The notes under the pieces were generated by a model. That model saw nothing but the letters and a program-made list of their open reading frames with translations. It made no database searches and was not told the DNA's origin. This document shows, one piece after another, positions 1-8,784 of a DNA stretch of 64,000 nucleotides (positions within the stretch are counted from its first letter, which is position 1; each line of letters starts with the position of its first letter). Both the position numbers and the translations under genes were made by a program. This DNA is from M3007 sp035299505 (GTDB lineage Bacteria; Bacteroidota; Bacteroidia; Chitinophagales; Saprospiraceae), in assembly GCA_035299505.1 (NCBI GenBank), contig DATGWL010000110.1, positions 1-64,000 of the forward strand. Direction: 5' to 3'.

Positions 1-15
1 AAGGCAATTATAAAA

Positions 16-70
16 ATCCGCGTCATCCGCGTCATCCGCGTTCCCCAAAAATCCGCGTCCCCCGCGTTCC
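16..70. repeat. Short-period ATCCGCGTC repeat at left edge
   Basis: Three consecutive near-copies of the 9-bp unit ATCCGCGTC lie at about 16-43, followed by two more degenerate copies to about 70. The repeat is intergenic, downstream of the minus-strand gene ending at 136. It resembles the short-period repeats found elsewhere in this window but uses a different unit. I see no coding potential in 1-135. Confidence 0.6.
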
Positions 71-81
71 TCTCCACGTTC

Positions 82-120
82 ACAAAAAAAATTGGGCGCC
101 AACCTTACGGCGGCGCCCAA
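82..120 (-). terminator. Rho-independent terminator of the 136-3051 gene
   Basis: Perfect 9-bp arms TTGGGCGCC (92-100) and GGCGCCCAA (112-120) are followed on the minus strand by a run of T residues (A-tract at 83-91 on the plus strand). It lies 15 bases past the stop codon of the minus-strand gene. Confidence 0.75.
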
Positions 121-135
121 CATAAAACTCCCCTT

Positions 136-3051
136 TTAACGTAGTAATGTTATCTCACCACTCTCGGTCTTTTCCATTTCACCGAGAAGTTTGTATCGGA
201 AGGAAAACACGTAGGTGTCGGAACCGGCGGGCTGGCCGCCATCGTAGGTTCCATCCCATCGCATTTGGTCTTTATCGCTCCTGAACACCAGCTGGCCCCA
301 ACGGGAATAGATGCGCATTTCTGCATATTCGAGTGGCGTACAGTCGCTGATCAATGGCACAAAACTGTCGTTGGCTCCATCCCCATTGGGTGTAAAGGCC
401 GTGGGTATTTGTGGTTTGCAGCAATTTTTGGAATCAGAAGGAAAGACTTCTATAAAGGTTGAATCATCAGCAAAGCATCCATATTCCGCAGTTCCTCGCA
501 CTTTATACCAGCCGGAATTAGCAGGTGTGGCTTCCGGAATAACGAGCAAGGCACTGGTTGCACCGGTGTTCCATAGGTAGCTTGTGGCGCCGCTGGCTAA
601 CAAGGCAATGGGGTCAAACTCGCAAAGACTGGAATCGCCTTCTATGCTCACCGTTGGCGTTTGGTGGAAAATAACCGGCTGTGTAGAACTGGTATCGGTA
701 CATTCATCTGTAGGATTGGGCAATCCGTTCACATCAGGCGGACCCACTACGCAGGATGCCAGGTAAGTTACTTCTGGCTCCATAGTTACCGGATCAAAGG
801 CAAAAGTCCCGGAATCATTGGATGCAACTACCAAACCATCAGCATCCTGCAACTGATACACCAGCACATCGCCAGGCGCCAGATTGGGCAACTGAATGGT
901 TACTACTGCAATATTGGTTTGTCCGGCACAACCGTGCACCACTTCGCCAGAAAGCAGCCCCGGATCACTGGCGCAGAATTGCGCACAGTCGTAATAGCCG
1001 CTTACCGTGATTTCGCAGCCGTTATCATGTTTTACGATAAAGGCGTAATTGGATCCATTAATGACCGGATCAGACAAGAAGAAATTACCCGCCAGTTCCT
1101 CTTCTCCTACCTTGAAAGGAGGGAGTCCGTAGATTTCAAACGCCACCGTAAAATGCGTATTGGTTGGCGCACAATCCAGCACAGGTTTGGTAACCTCCGG
1201 TTTGCGTTCGTCTTCAAAAATCACAAACTTCCGGATGTAGCAACTATCCTCTTTTTCATAGGATCCGCCATTACAATAGGTTTCCAGATCGAAAGTAACA
1301 CAGGGTTTCTTACAATTGATGGTATCCACCGTTCCGAGGTCTATCTCCACTTTTTTGTATGCTATGTCAAAGAAGGTGGTTACACACTCGGATTCTACTT
1401 TGTATTGCCCCGGGTCACAATAGCTGATACCATTATAGGTAAAGCAAGGATTATCGCAGGTTACTGCGCCAACTATCCCTTCAAAAACGGTATCCCTTGG
1501 CTCCACTATTATCTGCCGTGTGTATGTAGTGCAGTTTACGGTATGCATAGCTGTCTGGCTGCTGCATATCTGCGTCCCAAAGAAATCAAAACACTGGCCC
1601 TGGCAAATAGTCACCGTTGGCTGTTGTATTTGTTCGGTTGAGGGGTCGAAACCTATAGTAAAGGTTTGGATATGGCAGTTTGCCACTTGAACACTGTATT
1701 GTCCGGGATCGCAATAGGTGTTGTTCAGGTAGAACACACAGGGATCCTCGCAGGAAATAGTTCCTATCTGTCCAAGGTCTTCTAACCATATATTGTTGAC
1801 GATAACCGCGGCGGTTGTAGTGAACACACATTCTCCATATTCATGCACCGCCGTTACGGTATAAAGCGTGGAAGCATTTGGCGAAACAGAGATAGATTGC
1901 CCGGTAGCGCCATTACTCCAGGTGTATTTGAATGCAGGATCATAGTTTATTACAGTTAGTACAGCGGTCTCTCCCTCACATATGAATTGATTGTTTACTA
2001 TGGGAATTTCGTCCTTTTGGGTTATTACCACAACAGTATCCACACAGGTTCCCGGATAAGTATAGATGCCTGGCATGGTATAAGAAATGCCATTAATCAC
2101 ACATACTGTATCTGCACACGACAATTCGCAGCTGTAGTTAGCATAAACAGGAGGACCAGTAGTAATATAAAACAGATATATAGTTTCATCCTCGCAACCA
2201 AAACCTGCACAATCACAATAAGAAAGGCTGTCAATTGGTGTTGAAGACAAATGCCTGTAAATCAACATAAGCGTATCTATTCTAACCGTATCCAGTCCGT
2301 GATAGCTGGTGTCTAATGCGATAGAAATAGTTAAGCCAGTACTATCGCCATCAAAATGGAATATTGGCGGAAGAATCCAATCAATAGCAATAGAATCAAA
2401 AACATTCGGGCAAACAGAAGCGGGCGGACAATATTCACCATTTCCGCCAACAGGCGCCCCGAATGAATAGTCGCAAACCGGAGGAATGAATGTATAAATT
2501 ACTGGTGCGTAGCTACACAACGATTTTGGTCCTTGTAAAATGCCTGCTGTACAAAAACAAGTCACCGGCCCCGGCAAGGCCGTACCAATACCCTCCAGTA
2601 CTTTAATGGTAAAGGCACATTGGCTGTTTTGAAGCCCGCTAATGGCCAGCAAATAAGGCTCTAAACTGGTCAAATTGCTGGCAGACAAGGTATCCACGGT
2701 GGAGTTTTCAATAGTATCTGCCACTATGGCCGTTGCCTGCGGATTGCACATGGTATCAAACAAGGTAAAAATCAGCGCGTTTGACCCCGGATTACAATCG
2801 TGCACAGAGATTTCTATCGACATCTCTTCGAAACAAGTGGAAAAGCGCAGAAAACCGCTCGCCAAACCAAATGAATCCTCTGTCATATCAAAGTTGCTGC
2901 TGCAGTAATTATCCAGGAAATTCCCACACAAAAACGGCGCTTTATGACACGAATCAGCGATGGAAACAGGTTGGTTATAGTTTGGACAAACTTGCGCACG
3001 CATCATGAATGCGGAACAACAAAACACCAGCAAAATGAGTATCCTGTTCAT
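136..3051 (-). CDS. Secreted Cys-rich protein with type B T9SS (CHU_C) sorting domain
   Basis: 971 residues. An N-terminal signal peptide (MNRILILLVFCCSAFMMRAQ) is followed by a long beta-rich region. From about residue 430 to 640 there are recurring modules of about 50-60 residues with the pattern C-x2-P-C-x6-9-Y-C-x-P/G-G-x-Y (CEDPC, CDNPC, CKKPC), probably disulfide-bonded. An Ig-like segment follows near residue 800. The last 85 residues carry the IPTAFTPNGDGANDSF signature and end GEITLLR, the type B sorting domain seen on gliding-associated T9SS cargo. It is therefore probably exported through the outer membrane and attached to the surface or released. No enzymatic domain is recognised, so an adhesin or structural role is inference. 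Confidence 0.85.
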   Translation of the reverse strand: MNRILILLVFCCSAFMMRAQVCPNYNQPVSIADSCHKAPFLCGNFLDNYCSSNFDMTEDSFGLASGFLRFSTCFEEMSIEISVHDCNPGSNALIFTLFDTMCNPQATAIVADTIENSTVDTLSASNLTSLEPYLLAISGLQNSQCAFTIKVLEGIGTALPGPVTCFCTAGILQGPKSLCSYAPVIYTFIPPVCDYSFGAPVGGNGEYCPPASVCPNVFDSIAIDWILPPIFHFDGDSTGLTISIALDTSYHGLDTVRIDTLMLIYRHLSSTPIDSLSYCDCAGFGCEDETIYLFYITTGPPVYANYSCELSCADTVCVINGISYTMPGIYTYPGTCVDTVVVITQKDEIPIVNNQFICEGETAVLTVINYDPAFKYTWSNGATGQSISVSPNASTLYTVTAVHEYGECVFTTTAAVIVNNIWLEDLGQIGTISCEDPCVFYLNNTYCDPGQYSVQVANCHIQTFTIGFDPSTEQIQQPTVTICQGQCFDFFGTQICSSQTAMHTVNCTTYTRQIIVEPRDTVFEGIVGAVTCDNPCFTYNGISYCDPGQYKVESECVTTFFDIAYKKVEIDLGTVDTINCKKPCVTFDLETYCNGGSYEKEDSCYIRKFVIFEDERKPEVTKPVLDCAPTNTHFTVAFEIYGLPPFKVGEEELAGNFFLSDPVINGSNYAFIVKHDNGCEITVSGYYDCAQFCASDPGLLSGEVVHGCAGQTNIAVVTIQLPNLAPGDVLVYQLQDADGLVVASNDSGTFAFDPVTMEPEVTYLASCVVGPPDVNGLPNPTDECTDTSSTQPVIFHQTPTVSIEGDSSLCEFDPIALLASGATSYLWNTGATSALLVIPEATPANSGWYKVRGTAEYGCFADDSTFIEVFPSDSKNCCKPQIPTAFTPNGDGANDSFVPLISDCTPLEYAEMRIYSRWGQLVFRSDKDQMRWDGTYDGGQPAGSDTYVFSFRYKLLGEMEKTESGEITLLR

Positions 3052-3104
3052 AACGTTTGCAATTAGGGTATGCTAAAAATGGTTTAATGGGGCCGGGAGG
3101 GGAG

Positions 3105-6029
3105 TTACAGCTTCACTACCTTCCCTTGGGTAATCATGGTTCTGTGTTTATCTATGCATTGAATCAGATACAATCCAGCCGGCAATGTAGTCAGATTCAG
3201 GTAGTGGGTTTCGTGGTTTGAATAGAAAACTCCGGTTTCTTCCAGCACTATTTTACCGGTGGCATCCAGGACCCTCAGGCTCGCCCCCTCCCGTTGGAAG
3301 GGGCGAGTGAGGCTTACCAGAGCGTTTCCATTCGTTGGGTTTGGAGCGATCCTGAGCGCTCCCGAAGTAGTGTTTGTGTTCACTGGATCTTGTTGGGCAG
3401 TAATCAGGGATTCAAAAGGGTTTCCAATGGTGTGCAGGGTTTGGGCAGTAATCACAGGCGTGTTTTGGTCAAAATATATGGCGGCTCTATTGGTGATTTC
3501 TGTTCCGGGAGCCAGGTCTTTTTTCAATGCAATCCGGTATTTGACAAATCCCTGCGAAGCAGCCTCATTGGCGCCGGAATCCGGCAGGGCAATGGGATCA
3601 AACAGAAAACTCAAAATACCAAACTCACTGAAGTTATATTGATAAGGATGGCTTGAAGCGCCCGGTTTAAAGGTAGCCAGGTCAAGAAAACGGGAAAGCG
3701 TATCCCTGATTTCCACCCTGAAAGCTGTGTCAGTACCGGTGTTCTGAAAGCGGATCAAATATTCTATGGTCATGCCTTGTTCTACCACATGATCGTCTCC
3801 AACGCCCAGCGGAAGGCCTGTTTTATCGTTGGGGTCGTACGAGCCGATGTTCTGCCGACACTCTATATCTGTGCTGAAATTGCCGTCGTTTTGCGGGAAC
3901 TGAAAACTATAACCCATACTGAAAGGGAATCCGCCACAACCTTCCACAACCAATGTTGGTGTACTGTTGCCCGGATGCCCCGGAGCCTGGTTTACAATGA
4001 TGGTTAATGTGGCGCCTTCCGGATAAAGCACTATGGTAGTATCCTGACCGCCGTTTAATTGCAGGGTAGACAGCTTGAAAATGATCACATCTTCCACAAT
4101 GATGTATTCCACCGCCTGCTGCATATCCAACCCTACGTTGGAGATGGTAATCACCACAGAATCGCCGGCACAATATCCGTTTACCTCCAGACTGGAACCA
4201 TCCCATTCCGGGCTAAACCCGAAACACAGCGAATCCGGATAAATATGCGCCTCCGTGCAGTGCGTTTGCCCCAGTACCGTGCTATCGCAATCCAACAGCG
4301 CAGTAAACTGAAAACTCCCGCCTGAAAGTTCTGGAACAGCACCTACCTGAAACAATAGTGTGTCGCCTGTTTGAATGTACGGCAAGGTGCTGTTTACAGC
4401 CGTTAGGTATGGATCAAGCGCCACCGTAATCCAGGCATCCGGCGCCGGAATCGTGCCATAGTTGTAATACTTAACCGAGTAAGTATTTTCATGACACCGG
4501 CGCAAAAAAGGCACGCTCAAATCAACATCCAGCAACGGACACTCGTACGCCGCCTGTACCGGAAAATCTGCATAAAGGGTGTCGCCAGGTTGCAGGACAG
4601 CTACTTGTATGGAATCTTCGCAGGTGGACCAATAAGCGGAAGGCGGTAACACGGATACGAACCAGACGCCTGTGTCCAACCCCATCGAATACTCCCCCGA
4701 TGAATCGGTAAGGGTGTACACTGCGCCCGGTTCGCCACTAGCCGTGATAATCCAGCCGGATAAGCCCGGCTCACCTGAATTTTCCACACAATCTTCTATT
4801 TCGTCGCGAACTACTCGTCCTGCCACCCGATTAGTCCAGGCGAAGCCCAGAGCATCGGTTTGCAACAGCCAGGCTTGCAAATCACCCCCTGCGCTGTAAG
4901 AACCTGTTTGTCCGGCGATTATGAAGCCGTTTCCGTTGGCTGGGACTGCCACATCCCAGCAAATATCACCCCTCAATCCTCCGTAAGTCCGAAACCATAC
5001 CAGCCCGCCCTGCGCGTTCACACGGGCCATAAATCCATCTCTGCTATTGGAGCCTTCCGGAATGTGTTCGCCCACCAGCACGAGGTCTCCACCGGGCAAT
5101 TCCAGGGCATCGTGTACTTGTTGTAATCCTGGCAGGATCAAACGGCGGGTCCAGAGGGTGTCCAGTTGATCATCCAGGGCAACCAGCACAGGATCACGTT
5201 GATCCGGATCACCCACACCATCGGTGGCCACGAGCAGGTAGTAGCCTGCCTGCGCCTGGATGAGTTTGGCAGGGCGTTGGCTCCCCGTTACAGGCAATTC
5301 CCAGGAGTCCAGCGAATCGCCAAAATTGCTCAGCCGGGTTACCAGCAGGTTGTCCTGCGTGCCCTGGCCATACACCGAGCCGGCTATCAGCACCTCGTTA
5401 TTGGGCAATACCGTGGCCGTTTCTGCTCTGCTGTACAAGCCATACTCCAGTACTTTCGACCAAAGGATACTGCCTGTCGCGGACGTTTTTTGCACTAAAA
5501 ACTGCGGGATGAAGTCGCCGTTTCCATCGGAAACCATCTTTCCACCCAGCAGCAGGAAATCATTCCCCCATTTTTCGGTGTCGAACAGTGTTTTTGCTGC
5601 GTACGTCCAGATGTTTTGCACCTGTCCGGCTGCATCCAGTTGCAGGAGTTGAATATCGGCCATGGCCGAGGTGCTACCACTGGTGCGTACGGTGCTGCCC
5701 ACCATCCAGTTCCCGGCGCCAGTGGGCCAGATACTGAGTGCGGTTTCATCGAGTCCGGGCTGGCCCCACAGTTGTTGTTGTGCCTGCTGCCCGAGGCTAT
5801 CGGTTTTCAGGAAATAGCCATCAATGTCGGCGCTGGAGGTATCGGTTGCGCTTCCCACGGCTACGAGCTGACCATCTGGCTGAATGCTCAGGGCGAAGGC
5901 TCGCTCGTTGCCGGGTCCGCCATACCATCTTTGCCACCCTTGCGCCTGCATCCTGCTGCTCAGCAGCAAAACGCAACTGCTCAACAGGAGCAGGCTGCGA
6001 AGAAGTGTATGATGGTATCGGGTGTACAT
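3105..6029 (-). CDS. Secreted repeat protein with type A T9SS sorting domain
   Basis: 974 residues from the ATG at 6027-6029. That start directly precedes a signal peptide (positive MYTRYHH, hydrophobic run, AQ/GWQ cleavage region), whereas the frame stays open further upstream with no signal-like sequence. Residues about 25-430 contain repeated blades of the type ALSIQPDGQLVAVGSA and resemble a beta-propeller. A carboxypeptidase-regulatory-like segment follows near 450-510. Residues about 780-890 contain the SYDPNDKTG motif and FQNTGTDTA region of the DUF7619-like domain that precedes many Bacteroidota sorting domains. The C-terminus (APNPTNGNA to GKVVKL) is a type A T9SS sorting domain. It is likely a surface or released protein of unknown ligand. 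The gene is divergent from the 6197 gene. Confidence 0.85.
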   Translation of the reverse strand: MYTRYHHTLLRSLLLLSSCVLLLSSRMQAQGWQRWYGGPGNERAFALSIQPDGQLVAVGSATDTSSADIDGYFLKTDSLGQQAQQQLWGQPGLDETALSIWPTGAGNWMVGSTVRTSGSTSAMADIQLLQLDAAGQVQNIWTYAAKTLFDTEKWGNDFLLLGGKMVSDGNGDFIPQFLVQKTSATGSILWSKVLEYGLYSRAETATVLPNNEVLIAGSVYGQGTQDNLLVTRLSNFGDSLDSWELPVTGSQRPAKLIQAQAGYYLLVATDGVGDPDQRDPVLVALDDQLDTLWTRRLILPGLQQVHDALELPGGDLVLVGEHIPEGSNSRDGFMARVNAQGGLVWFRTYGGLRGDICWDVAVPANGNGFIIAGQTGSYSAGGDLQAWLLQTDALGFAWTNRVAGRVVRDEIEDCVENSGEPGLSGWIITASGEPGAVYTLTDSSGEYSMGLDTGVWFVSVLPPSAYWSTCEDSIQVAVLQPGDTLYADFPVQAAYECPLLDVDLSVPFLRRCHENTYSVKYYNYGTIPAPDAWITVALDPYLTAVNSTLPYIQTGDTLLFQVGAVPELSGGSFQFTALLDCDSTVLGQTHCTEAHIYPDSLCFGFSPEWDGSSLEVNGYCAGDSVVITISNVGLDMQQAVEYIIVEDVIIFKLSTLQLNGGQDTTIVLYPEGATLTIIVNQAPGHPGNSTPTLVVEGCGGFPFSMGYSFQFPQNDGNFSTDIECRQNIGSYDPNDKTGLPLGVGDDHVVEQGMTIEYLIRFQNTGTDTAFRVEIRDTLSRFLDLATFKPGASSHPYQYNFSEFGILSFLFDPIALPDSGANEAASQGFVKYRIALKKDLAPGTEITNRAAIYFDQNTPVITAQTLHTIGNPFESLITAQQDPVNTNTTSGALRIAPNPTNGNALVSLTRPFQREGASLRVLDATGKIVLEETGVFYSNHETHYLNLTTLPAGLYLIQCIDKHRTMITQGKVVKL

Positions 6030-6196
6030 GGTGTTTATTCGTATTGATGGTGCAAACATGGGACATGGAAGGGCTTTGGTGCGAGTACAAAAAAATGTTA
6101 TTCTCGGATTTTTTGTATGTTTACGGCTGGTTATTTTCCTTGGTTTCCAGTTTATCCCTCCCACAAACCAAGGAAAAGCATCAAACCTTCCAGCAC

Positions 6197-7597
6197 ATGA
6201 AAATACTTTCCATTTTTCGCATATTTTCCAAAAAAGACTGGCATTGGATGCAAAAATTTGTAGAAAGCCCGGTGTTCAATCAGCACGAACCGGTGCAGCA
6301 GTTATTTCGTTTTTTGCGCAAGCAGGATTTAAGTAACGACAAAAGCTATTCCTCGGATTTTTTACACAAAAAAGCCTTCAAAAATTCTTCATTTGATACA
6401 GCAAAAATCCACCACACCACCCACTACCTGCTTCAGACAACAGAAAACTACCTGGCTTGGGACGAATGGTGGAGGGATGAAGCTGGCAAAGGGCGCTACC
6501 TGCTACAGGCCCTGAGGCACCGGGGCTTAAGCAGGCAATTTGAGGAACAACTGCACAAAGTGGGTCAAAAAGTAGAAAATCAGCCATTAAGACATGCAGA
6601 GCACTACCGGTTCAGGTACGAACTGGCACTGGAAGCATATCAGCATGCCCTTCATGAAACCGGCCGAAGCACCCCGGAACAGCTTCAGGAGTTTACCAAC
6701 TGGCACGACATTTCCTTTTTGGCCGAAAAACTCAAGTTCGCCTGCGGCATTTTTAGTCACCAGCGTTTCATGCAGCAAAAGATTGAAAACGACCTTTTGC
6801 CCATGATCTTGGCTTATGTGGAGTCAAAGCCGGCATTATTGCAATACCCGGCCATTGCCGTGTATTATCATGGGTATCAGGCATTAAGTCACCCGGGCGA
6901 GGACCGGCATTTTTTTGCGCTGAAAAAATGGCTGGCCGATGCGGCCGGGCAATTCCCCTTGCCGGAGTTGCGGGCGGTGTATTTGATTGGTGTAAACTTT
7001 TGTATCAACCGGATCAACCTTCGGCAGGAGCAGTTTCTCAGAGAAATTTTTGAATTATACCGGTCTGGACTGGAATCGGAAGTGTTTTTGGAAAACGGAC
7101 AAATAACCCGACTCACTTACACCAATATTGCCTTTGCTGCCATGCGTTTGCGTGAGTTCGACTGGGTATTGCAGTTTTTGAACAGCTACAGGGAACATCT
7201 GCCTGAAGTGCAGCGCCAGGGCACCTATTCTTTCAATCTGGCTCGTTTTTATTGTGAAAAAGGCGATTACCGCCAGGCTATGGCCTTGCTGCTGGAAATG
7301 GACTTTGATGACGTGTCGCACAACCTAACCGCCAAAGCCATGCTGGCCAAAATGTATTGGGAAACAGGTGAGATTGTGGCACTGGATAGTTTGCTGGCGA
7401 GTTTTGCCGCTTATCTGCGGAGAAAGAGGCAGGTATCTGAGCAGCAGCGTCAGGCCTACCGCAATTTTGTTCACTTCCTCAAAAAAAGCATCGCCCTGCC
7501 GCCCGGCGACAAGGCCAAAAAAGCCCGATTACGCGAAGAAATCAAGGCCAGCGCATTGGTAGCGGAAAAGGAATGGATGGTGAGAATACATGAGTGA
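6197..7597 (+). CDS. Unrecognised helical protein, paralogue of the 37417-38814 gene
   Basis: 466 residues from ATG 6197. The frame is open further upstream, but this start matches the N-terminus and length (465 residues) of the paralogue in this window. I do not recognise a named domain. There is no signal peptide or membrane segment, and the sequence looks all-helical and TPR-like. Shared landmarks with the paralogue are an N-terminal (R/K)xW..(L/M)xx(F/L)VE(S/A)PxFN, a mid/C-terminal (T/S)AKAMLxx(M/I)Y followed by ALDSxLxxF..YLRR, and a C-terminal (E/D)W(M/F)VRI.E. It is probably cytoplasmic, and a scaffold role is only a guess from the TPR-like helices. Confidence 0.85.
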   Translation: MKILSIFRIFSKKDWHWMQKFVESPVFNQHEPVQQLFRFLRKQDLSNDKSYSSDFLHKKAFKNSSFDTAKIHHTTHYLLQTTENYLAWDEWWRDEAGKGRYLLQALRHRGLSRQFEEQLHKVGQKVENQPLRHAEHYRFRYELALEAYQHALHETGRSTPEQLQEFTNWHDISFLAEKLKFACGIFSHQRFMQQKIENDLLPMILAYVESKPALLQYPAIAVYYHGYQALSHPGEDRHFFALKKWLADAAGQFPLPELRAVYLIGVNFCINRINLRQEQFLREIFELYRSGLESEVFLENGQITRLTYTNIAFAAMRLREFDWVLQFLNSYREHLPEVQRQGTYSFNLARFYCEKGDYRQAMALLLEMDFDDVSHNLTAKAMLAKMYWETGEIVALDSLLASFAAYLRRKRQVSEQQRQAYRNFVHFLKKSIALPPGDKAKKARLREEIKASALVAEKEWMVRIHE

Positions 7598-7600
7598 AAA

Positions 7601-7637
7601 GTACATGATTGAAGAGTACATGATTACATGATTGATG
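7601..7637. repeat. Short direct repeats of ACATGATT
   Basis: Three copies of ACATGATT occur close together just after the stop codon at 7597, in the gap before the next gene. They are short and probably non-coding. The rest of 7598-7741 shows nothing I can name. Confidence 0.4.
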
Positions 7638-7741
7638 AGGGAGGGCGTTGCGTTTATGTTTGGTGCGCGGCCGGGACAGGGCTGAATCTATGGTGCTGCA
7701 GGCAACGTTTCCCCCTCATTGGGGCGCCATATTTATTACTT

Positions 7742-8710
7742 ATGCAAAAACGAATAATTACCCTGAACATCCTGCTGCTACTGGTTTTGCCCACATGGGC
7801 CCAAACTATGGAAAGCGACACCATTGGCCATTACCATTCCGGCCAGATATCTGCATCGTGGGATCGCATCACTCGACACAAGCTGGTACAAGACAAGACC
7901 CTTTATCTACAAGAAAAATATGCCAATGGCAACCGGGCCTGTGAGTATTTCCGATACTCAGACAGCACCTTTTACTACATAGAATACTATGAATTGCCGG
8001 ATACGTTTGACAGGTACAGGTGGAATTTCTGGGGGATAAAAAGAGAAGGTATGGTGGCAATATCCAATCAGCACTCCAAGGATACCATCGTAACATTTAA
8101 TCCGGAGACGTATGAGGAACATCTTTATTTCGACACCCTTTTGTTACCTGTTGGGAAGTGGCAGTTTTATTTCCCGGATGGCAAAAAGAGGGCAGAAGGG
8201 AGTTACCAGCATTACCAAAAAGCAGGCGATTGGTTGTTTTATGATGCATTTGAATTGCCCAACCTTACCATCCAATACAACAAGGGTGTTGCAGAAAACA
8301 TCGTGCACAACAATGTAACAGGCCATAAATCATTGGAGGCTACCTCTTTCGCGCTCCAACAGTTCTGGCTTATTCATGATCACAGTGCTAACGGAGGCTA
8401 CGCACCTAACCCATCTTTTAAGGATTACAGGTTTCTGTATGCAGAACCCGCTGTCTCTGGTGTGGGTGAGATTTACCATTTTCGCCCTAATGGCGTTTTA
8501 GGTTTTACCCAAACTAAGGTGGTAAAAACAGATTATTTAAAAGGGGATGAAGGGTTTTCTGTCATCCAAAAATATGATATAGTCAAAAACACAACAGGCT
8601 CCTGGAAACTCCAGAATTACCACCAACTGGAAATCACCCTCGACAACCAGAAGGTGGTGTACGAGATTGAATACTTGTCTGATCGGTTTATGCGATGGAA
8701 AATATTCTAA
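7742..8710 (+). CDS. Secreted hypothetical protein with MORN-like repeats
   Basis: 322 residues. The ATG at 7742 is chosen because it begins a clean signal peptide (MQKRIITLNILLLLVLPTWA, cleavage near AQT). The body is rich in Tyr and Trp. Around residues 135-175 it contains KWQFYFPDGKKRAEGSY and GDWLFYD, the pattern of the MORN-variant repeats common in Bacteroidota secreted proteins. There is no sorting domain at the C-terminus, so it may stay in the periplasm. Function is unknown. It ends against a bidirectional terminator shared with the convergent 8785 gene. Confidence 0.75.
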   Translation: MQKRIITLNILLLLVLPTWAQTMESDTIGHYHSGQISASWDRITRHKLVQDKTLYLQEKYANGNRACEYFRYSDSTFYYIEYYELPDTFDRYRWNFWGIKREGMVAISNQHSKDTIVTFNPETYEEHLYFDTLLLPVGKWQFYFPDGKKRAEGSYQHYQKAGDWLFYDAFELPNLTIQYNKGVAENIVHNNVTGHKSLEATSFALQQFWLIHDHSANGGYAPNPSFKDYRFLYAEPAVSGVGEIYHFRPNGVLGFTQTKVVKTDYLKGDEGFSVIQKYDIVKNTTGSWKLQNYHQLEITLDNQKVVYEIEYLSDRFMRWKIF

Positions 8711-8731
8711 CCTTCACATACGCATAAAAAC

Positions 8732-8772
8732 TACCATAGCTGCATTCCTCCAGGCAGAATACAGCTATGGTA
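8732..8772. terminator. Bidirectional terminator hairpin
   Basis: Perfect 11-bp arms TACCATAGCTG (8732-8742) and CAGCTATGGTA (8762-8772) sit between two convergent genes, with T-rich sequence following on the plus side (ACTCCTTTT) and on the minus side. Confidence 0.65.
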
Positions 8773-8784
8773 ACTCCTTTTATA

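Noticed and set aside
661..1641. Long plus-strand frame opposite the 971-residue gene
   Set aside because: It is antisense to a clear signal-peptide and sorting-domain protein and reads as low-complexity, unfamily-like sequence.
5738..6196. N-terminal extension of the 6197 gene
   Set aside because: It is antisense to the signal-peptide region of the 3105-6029 gene and has no counterpart in the paralogue.
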